In this document: positions 45,937 to 53,734 of the stretch, piece after piece
How positions within the stretch are numbered: the first letter of the stretch is position 1
Layout of the letters: the number at the start of each line of letters is the position of its first letter
Origin: Flavimaribacter sediminis
GTDB lineage: Bacteria; Pseudomonadota; Alphaproteobacteria; Rhizobiales; Rhizobiaceae
Assembly: GCF_019492055.1 (NCBI RefSeq)
Contig: NZ_JAICBX010000004.1
Coordinates: 186,001-250,000, forward strand
Length of the DNA stretch: 64,000 nucleotides
Direction: 5' to 3'
Position numbers and translations under genes: made by a program
The notes under the pieces: generated by a model
Seen by the model: the letters and a program-made list of their open reading frames with translations, nothing else
Database searches by the model: none
What the model was told of the DNA's origin: nothing

Positions 45937-46467
45937 ATGAACATACTCGTCATATTCGCGACTACCGAGGGGCATACGGCCAAGATTGCAAAATTTGTCG
46001 TCGCCGAATTGAAGGAGCTGGGGCACACGGCCTCGTCGCAAGACGCGGACGCCTATCTCGGAGGTCAGGACCCCGCAGATTTTGACGCGGTCATACTGGC
46101 CGGCTCGGTGCACGCCAACCGGCACCAGGAAATGCTGGGCGCCTTCATCGCGGCTCACAGGAAAACCATCGACGCGAAGAAATCCCTTCTTTTGTCGGTA
46201 AGCTTGTCGGCGGCGTTTGAAAAGACGCTCGCCGAGGCGGAAGGGTATGTGAAAGATTTCTGCGAGGAACTCGACTGGCGTCCCGACGACTATCTGCTGG
46301 TGTCGGGCGCGATCAAGCACGATTCCTACGGCTACTACGAGGAAATGATCCTGCAGGACCAGGTTCTGCCTGGCAGGCCGGTCCAGGAACCCGATCAGGA
46401 TCAGGAATTGACCAATTGGGAGGCCCTGAAAAAGTCGATCGCGGACTTCGCCGGCAAGGCCGGTTGA
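45937..46467 (+). CDS. Flavodoxin-fold protein, HemG-like (menaquinone-dependent protoporphyrinogen oxidase family)
   Basis: A 176-residue protein. The flavodoxin phosphate loop is IFATTEGHTAKIAKF near 6-20. Next come VILAGSVHANRHQEML and SLSAAFEKTLAEAEGYV, matching the HemG/flavodoxin_5 family. HemG oxidises protoporphyrinogen IX with quinone, but many homologues in organisms with other protoporphyrinogen oxidases have unknown roles. GGATTGGAAG precedes the ATG. There are no heme genes nearby. The prophage-remnant region begins just downstream. Confidence 0.8.
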   Translation: MNILVIFATTEGHTAKIAKFVVAELKELGHTASSQDADAYLGGQDPADFDAVILAGSVHANRHQEMLGAFIAAHRKTIDAKKSLLLSVSLSAAFEKTLAEAEGYVKDFCEELDWRPDDYLLVSGAIKHDSYGYYEEMILQDQVLPGRPVQEPDQDQELTNWEALKKSIADFAGKAG

Positions 46468-46500
46468 TCGCGCAGCTGCGTCGCGAGCAGGCTAGGGACC

Positions 46501-46704
46501 GAAACAAACCGGAAAACACTGTGCCGTATTTGTGCCGCTTTTTGGCGCAGTTTCCGGTTTAATCATGCTTCATTCTGCAGTTTCGTGCACGTTTCTACGA
46601 GTTTTATTTCCGGCAAAAATCTCCCAAAAGTCCTTGTAAACAAAGGAATTTCGGGCCAAGTCTGGCGTTCCGGAGAGATGGCCGAGCGGCTGAAGGCGCT
46701 CCCT
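46501..46704 (+). repeat. Imperfect 204-bp direct repeat, left copy, ending in the 5' part of tRNA-Ser
   Basis: It aligns without gaps to 48341-48544 at a constant offset of 1,840 bp. The last 33 bases (46672-46704) equal the 5' acceptor strand, D-arm and anticodon 5' stem of tRNA-Ser with one difference. The sequence then departs (TTGCCGAAGG), so the tRNA is a non-functional fragment. It looks like one end of an integrated element or a segmental duplication. Confidence 0.8.
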
Positions 46705-47120
46705 TGCCGAAGGTCTGCCAGATCTTCAGGCTCTGCATGGAAGAAAGCCGCTTGCGGCAGATCGCGCGCCGTCACCGTATGATCGCTGGAGCCGACGCTC
46801 GCCTTCAGCCATTTGAGGCCGCGCGACACGCTGGAATTGACCGCCGCATCGTAAACGGCAAGGTCGACGCCCGGAACCAGATTGTATTTGATCGCCGTCG
46901 GCTGCCAGTATTCGTCACGGTAAAGCCGCAACGCCTCCGCATAGGTGATCTTGCTGACGGGCTTCATCGGCAGCTTTCGCTTCGCCAGCCATGCCGTCGC
47001 CTCGGTCACGCCGTACATCGTCTTGCCGCCGGGATCGGCGGCGTGGTTGGACCCGCCGCCCTCCAACTTCGCGGTGATCGCATGGCAGATGTTGAATCGA
47101 TCGGCCTTGGAAATCGTCAT
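46563..47120 (-). pseudogene. Phage-type GH108 endolysin, C-terminally truncated
   Basis: The first 100 or so residues are a glycoside hydrolase family 108 domain. Catalytic Glu20 lies in KLEGGGSNHAADPGG, followed by YGVTEATAWLA and ALRLYRDEYWQPTAIKYN. After WLKASVGSSD the expected peptidoglycan-binding half is replaced by unrelated sequence translated from the antisense of the duplicated tRNA-Ser fragment (PEIPLFTRTFGRFLPEIK and onward), so the 185-residue frame is a fusion created by the repeat junction. AAGGGCG precedes the ATG. It probably descends from a prophage lysis gene; residual muramidase activity is uncertain. Confidence 0.8.
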
Positions 47121-47258
47121 GGCGCCCTTAATCGCTTCCTGAAATCTCGGGGTCGATTGTGAGGGACCATCACGCTGGTAATGTGAGAGGGACCGAACGT
47201 GTCCTGCTCAGCCGAAATCTGTCCGCAGATCGGGCCGAGATCACTATTTTTCGCTGGA

Positions 47259-47283
47259 GGAACGTTTCCACTGCAACAACGTT
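47259..47283 (+). promoter_or_regulatory. EcfG-type general stress promoter upstream of csbD
   Basis: GGAAC (47259-47263) and CGTT (47280-47283) are separated by 16 bases. This matches the alphaproteobacterial general-stress sigma (EcfG/PhyR pathway) consensus GGAAC-N16/17-CGTT. It lies about 40 bp before the csbD start. Confidence 0.75.
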
Positions 47284-47323
47284 CATTAGGAGCGACGATC
47301 ATGTCGCTTCAGGAGACGCACCC

Positions 47324-47515
47324 ATGAGTAGCACAGAAGACAAGGCCAAAGGCAAAGCCAACGAAGTCGCCGGCAAAGTGCGGCAGGGAGTTGGTGAAGC
47401 CACCGACGATAAATCAATGAAAAACAAGGGAAAAGCCCAGGAAACGAAGGGCAAACTCCAGCAAACCAAGGGCGAAGCAAAAGATGCCGCCAAAAAGGCG
47501 GTAGACAAGGCCTGA
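47324..47515 (+). CDS. CsbD-family stress protein
   Basis: A 63-residue, highly charged, Lys/Glu/Ala-rich protein (EDKAKGKANEVAGKVRQGVG and KAQETKGKLQQTKGEAKDAAK) with the CsbD repeats. CsbD-like proteins accumulate under general stress; the molecular role is unknown. The start at 47324 has CAGGAGACG upstream. It is transcribed opposite to the flanking phage remnants, as expected for an independently expressed cargo gene, and has its own EcfG-type promoter. An imperfect GC hairpin (about 47532-47562) follows and may terminate it. Confidence 0.9.
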   Translation: MSSTEDKAKGKANEVAGKVRQGVGEATDDKSMKNKGKAQETKGKLQQTKGEAKDAAKKAVDKA

Positions 47516-47562
47516 TCGAATCAAATGTCCCGGCCCGTGGTTGGAGCCAACTGCGGGCCTGA

Positions 47563-48162
47563 TCAGATCCTCACCGTCCCATTCACCGCCACCGTCACCG
47601 TCGCCGGCTCAACGAACGCGCCGGTCTCGTCGAGGAACTGCACGCGCGCCATCCAGACTGACTTGTCACGGATGACCGGAATGACGATCCCCGGATAGGA
47701 TGACGGCGTCGCTTCCACGACGACCTGAAAGGCCGTGCTCGCCATCTGCCGATTGAAGGTGATCGAGAAGTCCGTATCGCTGTTGCGGGTGACGCCGTTG
47801 ATGTTCGTCCCGGTCTCGATCGTGGGATCCGCGACGGTGTTCGTCGTGAAGGCCACATAGGCCTCCGTCTTGCCAACGCCCTGATCTCCGAAAACCGAGA
47901 CGATGTTCTGCGTCTGGTTGGAGTCGGCGATCAGGCTGGAGGTGTCGCCGTCAAACTCCTTCGAGATCCTGTTGGCGGCGCTGGACGAACGGAACACGTT
48001 GCCGGTCGCAAACAGCGAGGAGCCTGTCGAGAGCAAAACACAGCCGCCCGTATCGTCGGTGTGGTAGCTCGACGCGTTGGTGAGGGAGTGGTTCAACACG
48101 TTTCTCACCCCGTCGAAATGATAGCCATAGAGCGAAAACGAGTCCGCGTAGCATTCCGGAAT
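47563..48162 (-). pseudogene. Phage tail-fibre-like protein, C-terminal fragment
   Basis: An open frame without a credible start runs from 48162: ECYADSFSLYGYHFDGVRNV, then TDDTGGCVLLSTGSSLFATG. This resembles the right-handed beta-helix part of a tail spike. It continues to a small beta domain ending GAFVEPATVTVAVNGTVRI. The only in-frame initiators are internal (GTG at 48108). Upstream sequence belongs to the gene-free repeat region, so the 5' part is missing. The same C-terminal motif recurs in degraded form at 52420-52494. The family call is tentative. Confidence 0.6.
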
Positions 48163-48340
48163 TCAGTCACTGATCAGGATCGTCCGCAAGCCCGCGGAAA
48201 GTGTGGACGACAGTGATTGGACGGAGATTCGGCCACATGTGATTTCCGGCCTTTACCACCTTGAAGATCAAATGAAACGGGTGTCGCAACCGGTAGCAAG
48301 ACTGACTTTAGCGCCTATTGGCGCGACATGGCGTTGACCG

Positions 48341-48544
48341 GAACAAACCGCGATCGACTTGTGCCGAATCTGTGCCACAAATTGGCGCAAACTGACGTTT
48401 GATCCCGTTTCGTTCTGTTTTTGCCTGCACGTATCTACGAGACAAAAAATGGACCAAAACGTCCCTAAAGTCCTTGCAAACAAAGGTATTACGGGCTAAG
48501 TCGGGCCTTCCGGAGAGGTGGCCGAGCGGCTGAAGGCGCTCCCC
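48341..48544 (+). repeat. Imperfect 204-bp direct repeat, right copy, entering the intact tRNA-Ser
   Basis: Collinear partner of 46501-46704. It ends inside the functional tRNA gene. The 48163-48511 stretch otherwise holds no gene that I can recognise. Confidence 0.8.
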
Positions 48545-48601
48545 TGCTAAGGGAGTATACCAGAGATGGTATCGAGGGTTCGAATCCCTTCCTCTCCGCC
48601 A
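48512..48601 (+). tRNA. tRNA-Ser (anticodon GCU)
   Basis: A 90-base class II tRNA. The acceptor stem GGAGAGG/CCTCTCC is perfect. The D-arm is GCCGAGCGGCTGAAGGC, the anticodon stem CCCC/GGGG-like with loop CTGCTAA (anticodon GCT), the long variable arm TACC-AGAGA-TGGTA, and the T-arm GAGGG-TTCGAAT-CCCTT. GCCA follows, with CCA encoded. It reads AGC/AGU codons. tRNA-Ser genes are frequent integration sites, which fits the phage remnants on the upstream side. Confidence 0.97.
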
Positions 48602-48677
48602 CCAAGTGGCTGGAATGATTGAACATATTGGCGTCGCGCGATGACAGCCCGACGCCTTTGTTCATTACAAGCCATCA

Positions 48678-50903
48678 TCAGGACTTCGTATCGCCGTCGG
48701 CAGCGACGGCTGCGGCGGCGGCCAGGGCTTGCGCCTGATCCTCGTCGATTTCCATTTCGCCGCCCGGGCTCATCTGGACGCGAACCTCGCGGCGCGCGAA
48801 GTGGATGCCGTTTTCGTCGAACGCCTTCTGCACTTTTGCGTAGACCTGCTTGCGAATCACCCATTGGGTTCCGGGCTTGGCCATGAACTTGCCGCGCAGA
48901 ACGATGCCGACGTCGTTGACGGCTGCGACGCCCTGCGACTTGAACGGCTGGATGAAATCATCCGCCATCGCCGGGTCTTCCATCATCTCCTGCCCGATCT
49001 TCTTGAAGAGCTTGCGCACCTTCTCGATGTCCGTGTCGAAGGGGACGGTGAATTTCAGTTTCATGATGACGTAGTCGCGGCTGTGATTCGTCAGCTTCGA
49101 GATTTCGCCATAGGGAACGATATGAACGGGACCGTTGGGATGGCGCAGTTGCAGCGAACGCACCGAAATCCGCTCTACCGAGCCCTGGATGCCGCCGGTG
49201 TCGATGAATTCCCCGACGCGAAACGCGTCGTCAAGCAGGAAGAAGATCCCCGAGACGACGTCCTTGACCAGCGTTTGCGCGCCGAAGCCGACGGCGAGGC
49301 CCAGTACGCCTGCGCCGGCCAGAAGCGGCGTGATGTTCACGCCAAGCTGCGCCAGCGCCAGCAGAACCGTCAGGGTGATGGTGACGGCCTGCAGCGCCAT
49401 GCGAACCAGCGGCAGGACCGTCGCCATGCGCGATTTTCCAGCCCCGTAGCCTTCGCCCTGTTCCGCGCTCTCGCCGGTCGCCGCTTCCCAGATGTCCGTC
49501 ACCAGCCGGCGATTGACGAACAGGTTGATAAATTCCCAGACGAGATAGCCGACTGCCAGGATCATCAGGAAACCGAAGCCCTTGGCGGCGAACTGCACGC
49601 CGAAACCGGTTTCGGCGAAGCTGCGAATGCTGATGCCCAGGAGCCGCGCGGAAATAAGTATCAGAATGACGAAAAGGATGACCCTGCCGATCCGCACATA
49701 GCTGTGGCGGGTTTCGTTGTACGCGGCCTCCGCAATCGGTCCTTCGCCCTGCATGTTCGGCACGAGATGGCGCACGAGGCCGCGCATCATCGTGTCGAGG
49801 AACGGCGCGGAAACGATGATCGCCAGCACGGTGACGGCAGCGCCGGCGGATATGTCCAGCGACCCGGTCGCGCCTGCGATTTGCGCGGCGAAATACTGGA
49901 AAATGATGAGGGCGATGGAGAGCGGCGGCCACCACGTCGCCATGCGCGCCAGCCCGGGCGAGACGTCATTGTCGCCTCCGCGCAGGATTGTCGTCAATCC
50001 GTCTCTCGCCCGCCAGGAGACATAGATGATGCCGCCATAAACGATAATGCCGGATACGAACGCCAGCGGCGCAAAGCCGGTGATGGAAAGCCGCTGCATG
50101 GCGGAGATCAGAAACAGCACGATGCCGGTGAACGTCGCGATCGTGACCAGGTGATAATAGATGAATTTCGCGGTCCAGTCGTCTGTCGTCACCAGTCTGT
50201 ACTGCGGTTCGAACGGCGCCAGAATGAAACGGAGGATGGCGGCCGAGAAGCGATAGACCAGAATTGCATAGAAGATGAAGATCGTCGCCACATAGCCGTT
50301 GGTCGGATCGGAAAATGCGAACTGGATCGCGATCAGGGCGGCGATGGAAAATGAAATCTGCCCGGTGAGATCACGCCCGAGCGCGCGCAGCAATATGCTG
50401 AGCTGTTCGCCGAGATTGTCCGCGCCGGCATAGGTGCCGGCGCCCTTGTGCGTGCCGGCTTCGCGGCTTGTGCGCACGAAGCGTTCGACGACGGTTTCCA
50501 CAAGCCAGGCAAACAGGATCGTTATGCCGAGGCCAGCCAGAAAGCGAAGATTGAGGCCGGGTCCGTCGCCCGTGACGATCCGGTGGATCGTTTTGCCGAC
50601 GCCTATGACAGCGTCGGGAAACCCCGTGATGTTTGACCATAGAAAGGCCTTGTAGCTTTGCCAGGCCAGCCCCAGCTCGGCGCGGAAATCGCGCGGCGCG
50701 GCTGCGTCGGCCGCGTTGTCCTCAACTTCGCTCGCCAGTGTTTCGAGCAATTGCCCCAGAACCTGCCGTTGCTCCGGCGTCAGCTTGGCGACCAGCTCCT
50801 CGACGCTGGCTCCGGAGGGTTCGCCGGAACCGGTCTGGGCCATCGCGCAGGCGCTGAAGAAAGAAAACGCCACCAGTAACAAGATACGAATTGATTTGAT
50901 CAC
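48678..50903 (-). CDS. Large MscS-family mechanosensitive channel
   Basis: A 741-residue inner-membrane channel. A signal peptide (MIKSIRILLLVAFSFFSACA, cleavage near AMA-QT) precedes a periplasmic helical domain of about 100 residues. About ten membrane segments follow, the last being the MscS pore helix region (PLLAGAGVLGLAVGFGAQTLVKDVVSGIFFLLDD). The C-terminal beta and alpha/beta domain includes VGEFIDTGGIQGSVERISVRS and NHSRDYV. It opens under hypo-osmotic stress to release solutes. GTG at 50903 with GGGGGCG upstream is preferred; a TTG four codons earlier is also possible. Confidence 0.93.
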   Translation of the reverse strand: MIKSIRILLLVAFSFFSACAMAQTGSGEPSGASVEELVAKLTPEQRQVLGQLLETLASEVEDNAADAAAPRDFRAELGLAWQSYKAFLWSNITGFPDAVIGVGKTIHRIVTGDGPGLNLRFLAGLGITILFAWLVETVVERFVRTSREAGTHKGAGTYAGADNLGEQLSILLRALGRDLTGQISFSIAALIAIQFAFSDPTNGYVATIFIFYAILVYRFSAAILRFILAPFEPQYRLVTTDDWTAKFIYYHLVTIATFTGIVLFLISAMQRLSITGFAPLAFVSGIIVYGGIIYVSWRARDGLTTILRGGDNDVSPGLARMATWWPPLSIALIIFQYFAAQIAGATGSLDISAGAAVTVLAIIVSAPFLDTMMRGLVRHLVPNMQGEGPIAEAAYNETRHSYVRIGRVILFVILILISARLLGISIRSFAETGFGVQFAAKGFGFLMILAVGYLVWEFINLFVNRRLVTDIWEAATGESAEQGEGYGAGKSRMATVLPLVRMALQAVTITLTVLLALAQLGVNITPLLAGAGVLGLAVGFGAQTLVKDVVSGIFFLLDDAFRVGEFIDTGGIQGSVERISVRSLQLRHPNGPVHIVPYGEISKLTNHSRDYVIMKLKFTVPFDTDIEKVRKLFKKIGQEMMEDPAMADDFIQPFKSQGVAAVNDVGIVLRGKFMAKPGTQWVIRKQVYAKVQKAFDENGIHFARREVRVQMSPGGEMEIDEDQAQALAAAAAVAADGDTKS

Positions 50904-51060
50904 GATCGCCCCCAATCCCGTTCATGACTCAAGTTCAAAAGGGCCACAGTTTTCTGTCGCCATCAAGTAAAAAGGGGATGAATAGTTTAAGTTGACGAAC
51001 AAGTATCGAGATCAACCAGAGGCTATCGAAAAAGTCTCTTTGGCGTCGGCAATATGGCGC

Positions 51061-51615
51061 TTATGATGTATTGGCGTCGAACTGGATTTGGGCGCTATCG
51101 TGAACGCGCATACCTTGCCTGAAAACCTTCCTGGCTTCGTTTTCGACGATTTTACAGGTCTTCGCTGGCGGAATCCTGTTTACATCCCTCTGGATCTGGC
51201 GCTGGAAACGCTTGGCGATCTGGACATGCGTGTGTTCGTGATCCTTGACATATTTGGCGAGGTTCTTGAGGTTGGCGCGGTTGGCCGCGTCGGTCTTGTC
51301 CAGTTCGGTCCAGCGTGGAAGGATGACTTTCAATTCGAGATTGACTTCGGCCTTCACAATCCGGCAGTCCGTATCGCTCTCGAGTGTCCAGAAATCCATG
51401 CTCATCGCCACCTCGGTCTGACCGATTGCCCTTCCGCGATCGGGGCCGTGCCTGCCAACGCTCCGGAATGCCTGCTCGACGGTAGTCCCCCCGGCGTCGT
51501 AATACTCAGTTTCAACGCTCTGACAGGCAGAAAGCGCGGCTGCGAGAGCAATAACGGCGACCCGCAGGGCAGGGGAGCGAGTCTGAGAGGGGAGGATGAC
51601 TATACGGGGCGCCAT
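51061..51615 (-). CDS. DUF922-family putative zinc protease, lipoprotein
   Basis: A 184-residue protein. The start MAPRIVILPSQ at 51615 has GGAGTAGC upstream. A hydrophobic leader ends in a lipobox (LSAC near residue 31), suggesting attachment to the envelope. The C-terminal domain reads MSMDFWTLESDTDCRIVKAE, then YVKDHEHTHVQIAKRFQRQI. HEHTH is the HExxH zinc motif of the DUF922 family, and two further cysteines are present. Relatives are predicted secreted proteases of unknown substrate. It follows mscS by 157 bp on the other side of its promoter. Confidence 0.8.
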   Translation of the reverse strand: MAPRIVILPSQTRSPALRVAVIALAAALSACQSVETEYYDAGGTTVEQAFRSVGRHGPDRGRAIGQTEVAMSMDFWTLESDTDCRIVKAEVNLELKVILPRWTELDKTDAANRANLKNLAKYVKDHEHTHVQIAKRFQRQIQRDVNRIPPAKTCKIVENEARKVFRQGMRVHDSAQIQFDANTS

Positions 51616-51779
51616 ACCGCTACTCCAAATATTCAATACATACTTTAACTATCGGGCCGCCGGCCGATGCTTCGCCGGACAATGCATCGGAACTATATTC
51701 CTTTCTTATTCCGCTCGAGTCGAGTCTTTCCGCCGCACAACATTCGGTTGTCATTAATTTCAGGAAATCGATGACCCGA

Positions 51780-51836
51780 CCGCGATTGTATTTGACGGCA
51801 GTCGGCCGCTAGTATTCGTAACGATAGAGCCTAAGG
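51780..51836 (-). pseudogene. Degraded fragment of a second GH108 endolysin gene
   Basis: About 55 bases are clearly homologous to the GH108 gene at 46.9 kb. The minus strand reads LRLYRYEY, a stop, then RPTAVKYNRG, against LRLYRDEYWQPTAIKYN there. The tryptophan codon has become TAG. No start or active site is left. It marks one end of a second prophage remnant. Confidence 0.75.
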
Positions 51837-51894
51837 GTAATCATCCCCAACACCGTGATTGTCAAAGTCAGTGAACGGAATGAAAGCCAGATTA

Positions 51895-52368
51895 TCAGTT
51901 CCCATCGCCTGAAATCGCATTCTTCAACACCGGCATAAAGCGGCCATCTTTGGGATAAAACGCGATTGCCTCTTCAATCGCAGCTGTATTGCCCGATGAG
52001 ATAAGAGCCTCCTTCGCGATCCTCGGCAATGGTTCCATCAGTATCGGACAATTTACCCCTGAAAACATGGGATAGCCGTCTGATAAATAAGGAATGAGTA
52101 GTCGGCGATCATAACTCAGTCGATTTTTCCTGCCGTCAGAAACATCACTTTCTATCAGTCGAAATGCGCTGTGTTTTCGTGCACAATTTCTGAAGTATCC
52201 AAAGGTCGGCTGTAGCGTATAAGAAAAATACAATCTTTGAACGGCTCTCGGCAACTTGCTTACGATCGAATAACCTCCGTCATTAAATTTCATTGCTACT
52301 TGAATGGATAATTCTGCGACAAACGCCAGAATAAGGATCGAAAGTGCTATCGCAATTTTCTTGATCAT
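51895..52368 (-). CDS. Hypothetical membrane-anchored protein
   Basis: A 157-residue protein starting MIKKIAIALSILILAFVAELS, a membrane anchor or signal segment. An AT-rich soluble part with three cysteines follows (FRNCARKHSAF, FSGVNCPILME). I do not recognise the family. Base composition is far more AT-rich than the surroundings, and it lies between two phage-gene fragments, the same place that csbD occupies in the first remnant, so I infer a transferred cargo gene. No strong ribosome-binding site is visible before the ATG. Confidence 0.5.
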   Translation of the reverse strand: MIKKIAIALSILILAFVAELSIQVAMKFNDGGYSIVSKLPRAVQRLYFSYTLQPTFGYFRNCARKHSAFRLIESDVSDGRKNRLSYDRRLLIPYLSDGYPMFSGVNCPILMEPLPRIAKEALISSGNTAAIEEAIAFYPKDGRFMPVLKNAISGDGN

Positions 52369-52419
52369 CTGGATTGGAGAATGTCTGGTGAGGAAATATC
52401 GAGCTTCTAAAGCCTACCA

Positions 52420-52494
52420 TCAAATCTTCACCGTTCCCAGCACCGTCACCGTCACCGTCACCGTCGCCGGCTCGACATAGCCGCCAGCCTCACG
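52420..52494 (-). pseudogene. Degraded C-terminus of a second phage tail-fibre gene
   Basis: The minus strand reads REAGGYVEPATVTVTVTV then LGTVKI and a stop, matching DETGAFVEPATVTVAVNGTVRI at 47.6 kb. The central part carries four CACCGT hexamer repeats (52441-52464) that expand the TV run. It overlaps the last codons of the LacI-type gene in another frame, so only the end survives. Confidence 0.75.
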
Positions 52495-53497
52495 CCACGG
52501 CGCGGCAGGAACTGCGTATCTGCAGGCTCGGCGGAACCCGGATGACTTGCGGTTCGGGCTGGTTTTCCTCGCGGATGCGCGCCATCAGCAGTTCCGCGGC
52601 CCTCGTGCTGGTGGTCGCGATATCCTGCTTCAGCGAGGTGATGGCCGGCGACCAGCCTTCAGCCGGATGAAAGCCGTCGAAACTGATAACCGACACGTCG
52701 TCCGGAGCGCTGAGGCCGAGATTGCCAAGTCCGGCCATGGTACCGAGCAGCTGGGCGATATTGATACAGACGATGGCCGTCGGCGGATCCCGCAGCGTCA
52801 TCAGCTGCTGGACGGTTGCATAGGCCTGATCGCGCAGATAGACCGGTTGCCGCACGAGCTCCTCGCGGATGGCGACGCCGGTTTCGTCCATGGTTCTTCT
52901 GAAACCCGCAAGCCGCTCGTCTGAGGACGATATGCCCGTGCGGCCCGCCATGAAGGCGATGTCGCGGTGGCCGAGCTTGTGCAGGTAACGCACGATCATC
53001 TGCGCGCCGAGAAGATTGTCGTCGGTCACAGAATCGAAATGCCGTTGCGGCAGCACCCGGTCCACCAGCACCGTCGGCACGTGGATCCCCTCGACGAGGC
53101 GGGCGCTGTAATTCTCTCCGCGCGATGTCGGGACCACGACCAGCCCGGCGACGCGATGCGCCGAGAATACCTCGATCTCGCTGAACTCGCGCTCCGGATC
53201 GTCTTCGCTGCTGGCGAACAGCATGTTGTAGCCGATTTCCGAGAAGGCGCGCTGCATCGATTTCGCAAGGTGCGCAGCCCAGGGGATCGAGATGTCTGGC
53301 ACGATCAGGCCAATCGTCGTCGATACGCCCTTGCGCAGATTGCGGGCGATCGGATCGGGCTGGTAGCCGACTTCACGGATCGCCGCCCAGACGCGCGCCT
53401 TCAGGGCGTCGCTGACCGGGGCGGTGCCGTTGATGGTCGCCGATACGGTCGTCACCGAAACATTGGCGCGTCGCGCCACATCCTTGATTGTCGCCAA
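52490..53497 (-). CDS. LacI-family transcriptional repressor
   Basis: A 335-residue regulator. The N-terminal helix-turn-helix is ATIKDVARRANVSVTTVSAT with the hinge DPIARNLRKG. A periplasmic-binding-protein-like effector domain follows (IGLIVPDISIPWAAHLAKSM, RYLHKLGHRDIAFMAGRTG, DDVSVISFDGFHPAEGW). The start is TTG at 53497 (GAGGACG upstream); longer frames add residues not found in this family. It is divergent from the peptide-type ABC operon, and CGAAACGTTTCG operators lie in the shared region, so it should control that operon and itself. The C-terminus abuts a phage fragment but looks complete. Confidence 0.93.
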   Translation of the reverse strand: MATIKDVARRANVSVTTVSATINGTAPVSDALKARVWAAIREVGYQPDPIARNLRKGVSTTIGLIVPDISIPWAAHLAKSMQRAFSEIGYNMLFASSEDDPEREFSEIEVFSAHRVAGLVVVPTSRGENYSARLVEGIHVPTVLVDRVLPQRHFDSVTDDNLLGAQMIVRYLHKLGHRDIAFMAGRTGISSSDERLAGFRRTMDETGVAIREELVRQPVYLRDQAYATVQQLMTLRDPPTAIVCINIAQLLGTMAGLGNLGLSAPDDVSVISFDGFHPAEGWSPAITSLKQDIATTSTRAAELLMARIREENQPEPQVIRVPPSLQIRSSCRAVA

Positions 53498-53538
53498 CCG
53501 ACTCGTCCTCGCATTCAAGATGCGCCAAAATAGCGACG

Positions 53539-53550
53539 CGAAACGTTTCG
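53539..53550. promoter_or_regulatory. LacI-type operator 1 (CGAAACGTTTCG)
   Basis: A 12-bp perfect palindrome with the central CG typical of LacI-family sites, about 42 bp before the repressor start. Its position suggests autoregulation. Confidence 0.8.
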
Positions 53551-53625
53551 TCAAACAGGAAATCCTCAAAAGTCCCTGTTAAAAGCTAAAACCGGGTTGC
53601 ATAGTATTTATGGAATCGTTAAACA

Positions 53626-53637
53626 CGAAACGTTTCG
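53626..53637. promoter_or_regulatory. LacI-type operator 2 (CGAAACGTTTCG)
   Basis: Second identical palindrome, 87 bp centre to centre from operator 1 and about 98 bp before the binding-protein start. The pair could support DNA looping by a tetramer or two dimers. Confidence 0.8.
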
Positions 53638-53734
53638 CGTTTTGGGAGGGTGCAACGCTTCGAGGCGTGGAATTCTGGTTTATAATTGATACGTAACGTT
53701 TTGCGCCGCCATGCGGCGGACGGAGGAGAAGAGA

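Noticed and set aside
46672-46760. A second tRNA-Ser gene
   Set aside because: Only the first 33 bases match; the anticodon loop, variable arm and 3' half are absent.
48729-50354. 541-residue plus-strand open frame opposite mscS
   Set aside because: Antisense shadow; the minus-strand channel has intact membrane segments and the MscS core.
52441-52464. Short tandem CACCGT repeats, considered as a CRISPR-like or regulatory repeat
   Set aside because: They code for a Thr-Val run in the tail-fibre fragment; there are no spacers. No CRISPR array was seen anywhere in the window.
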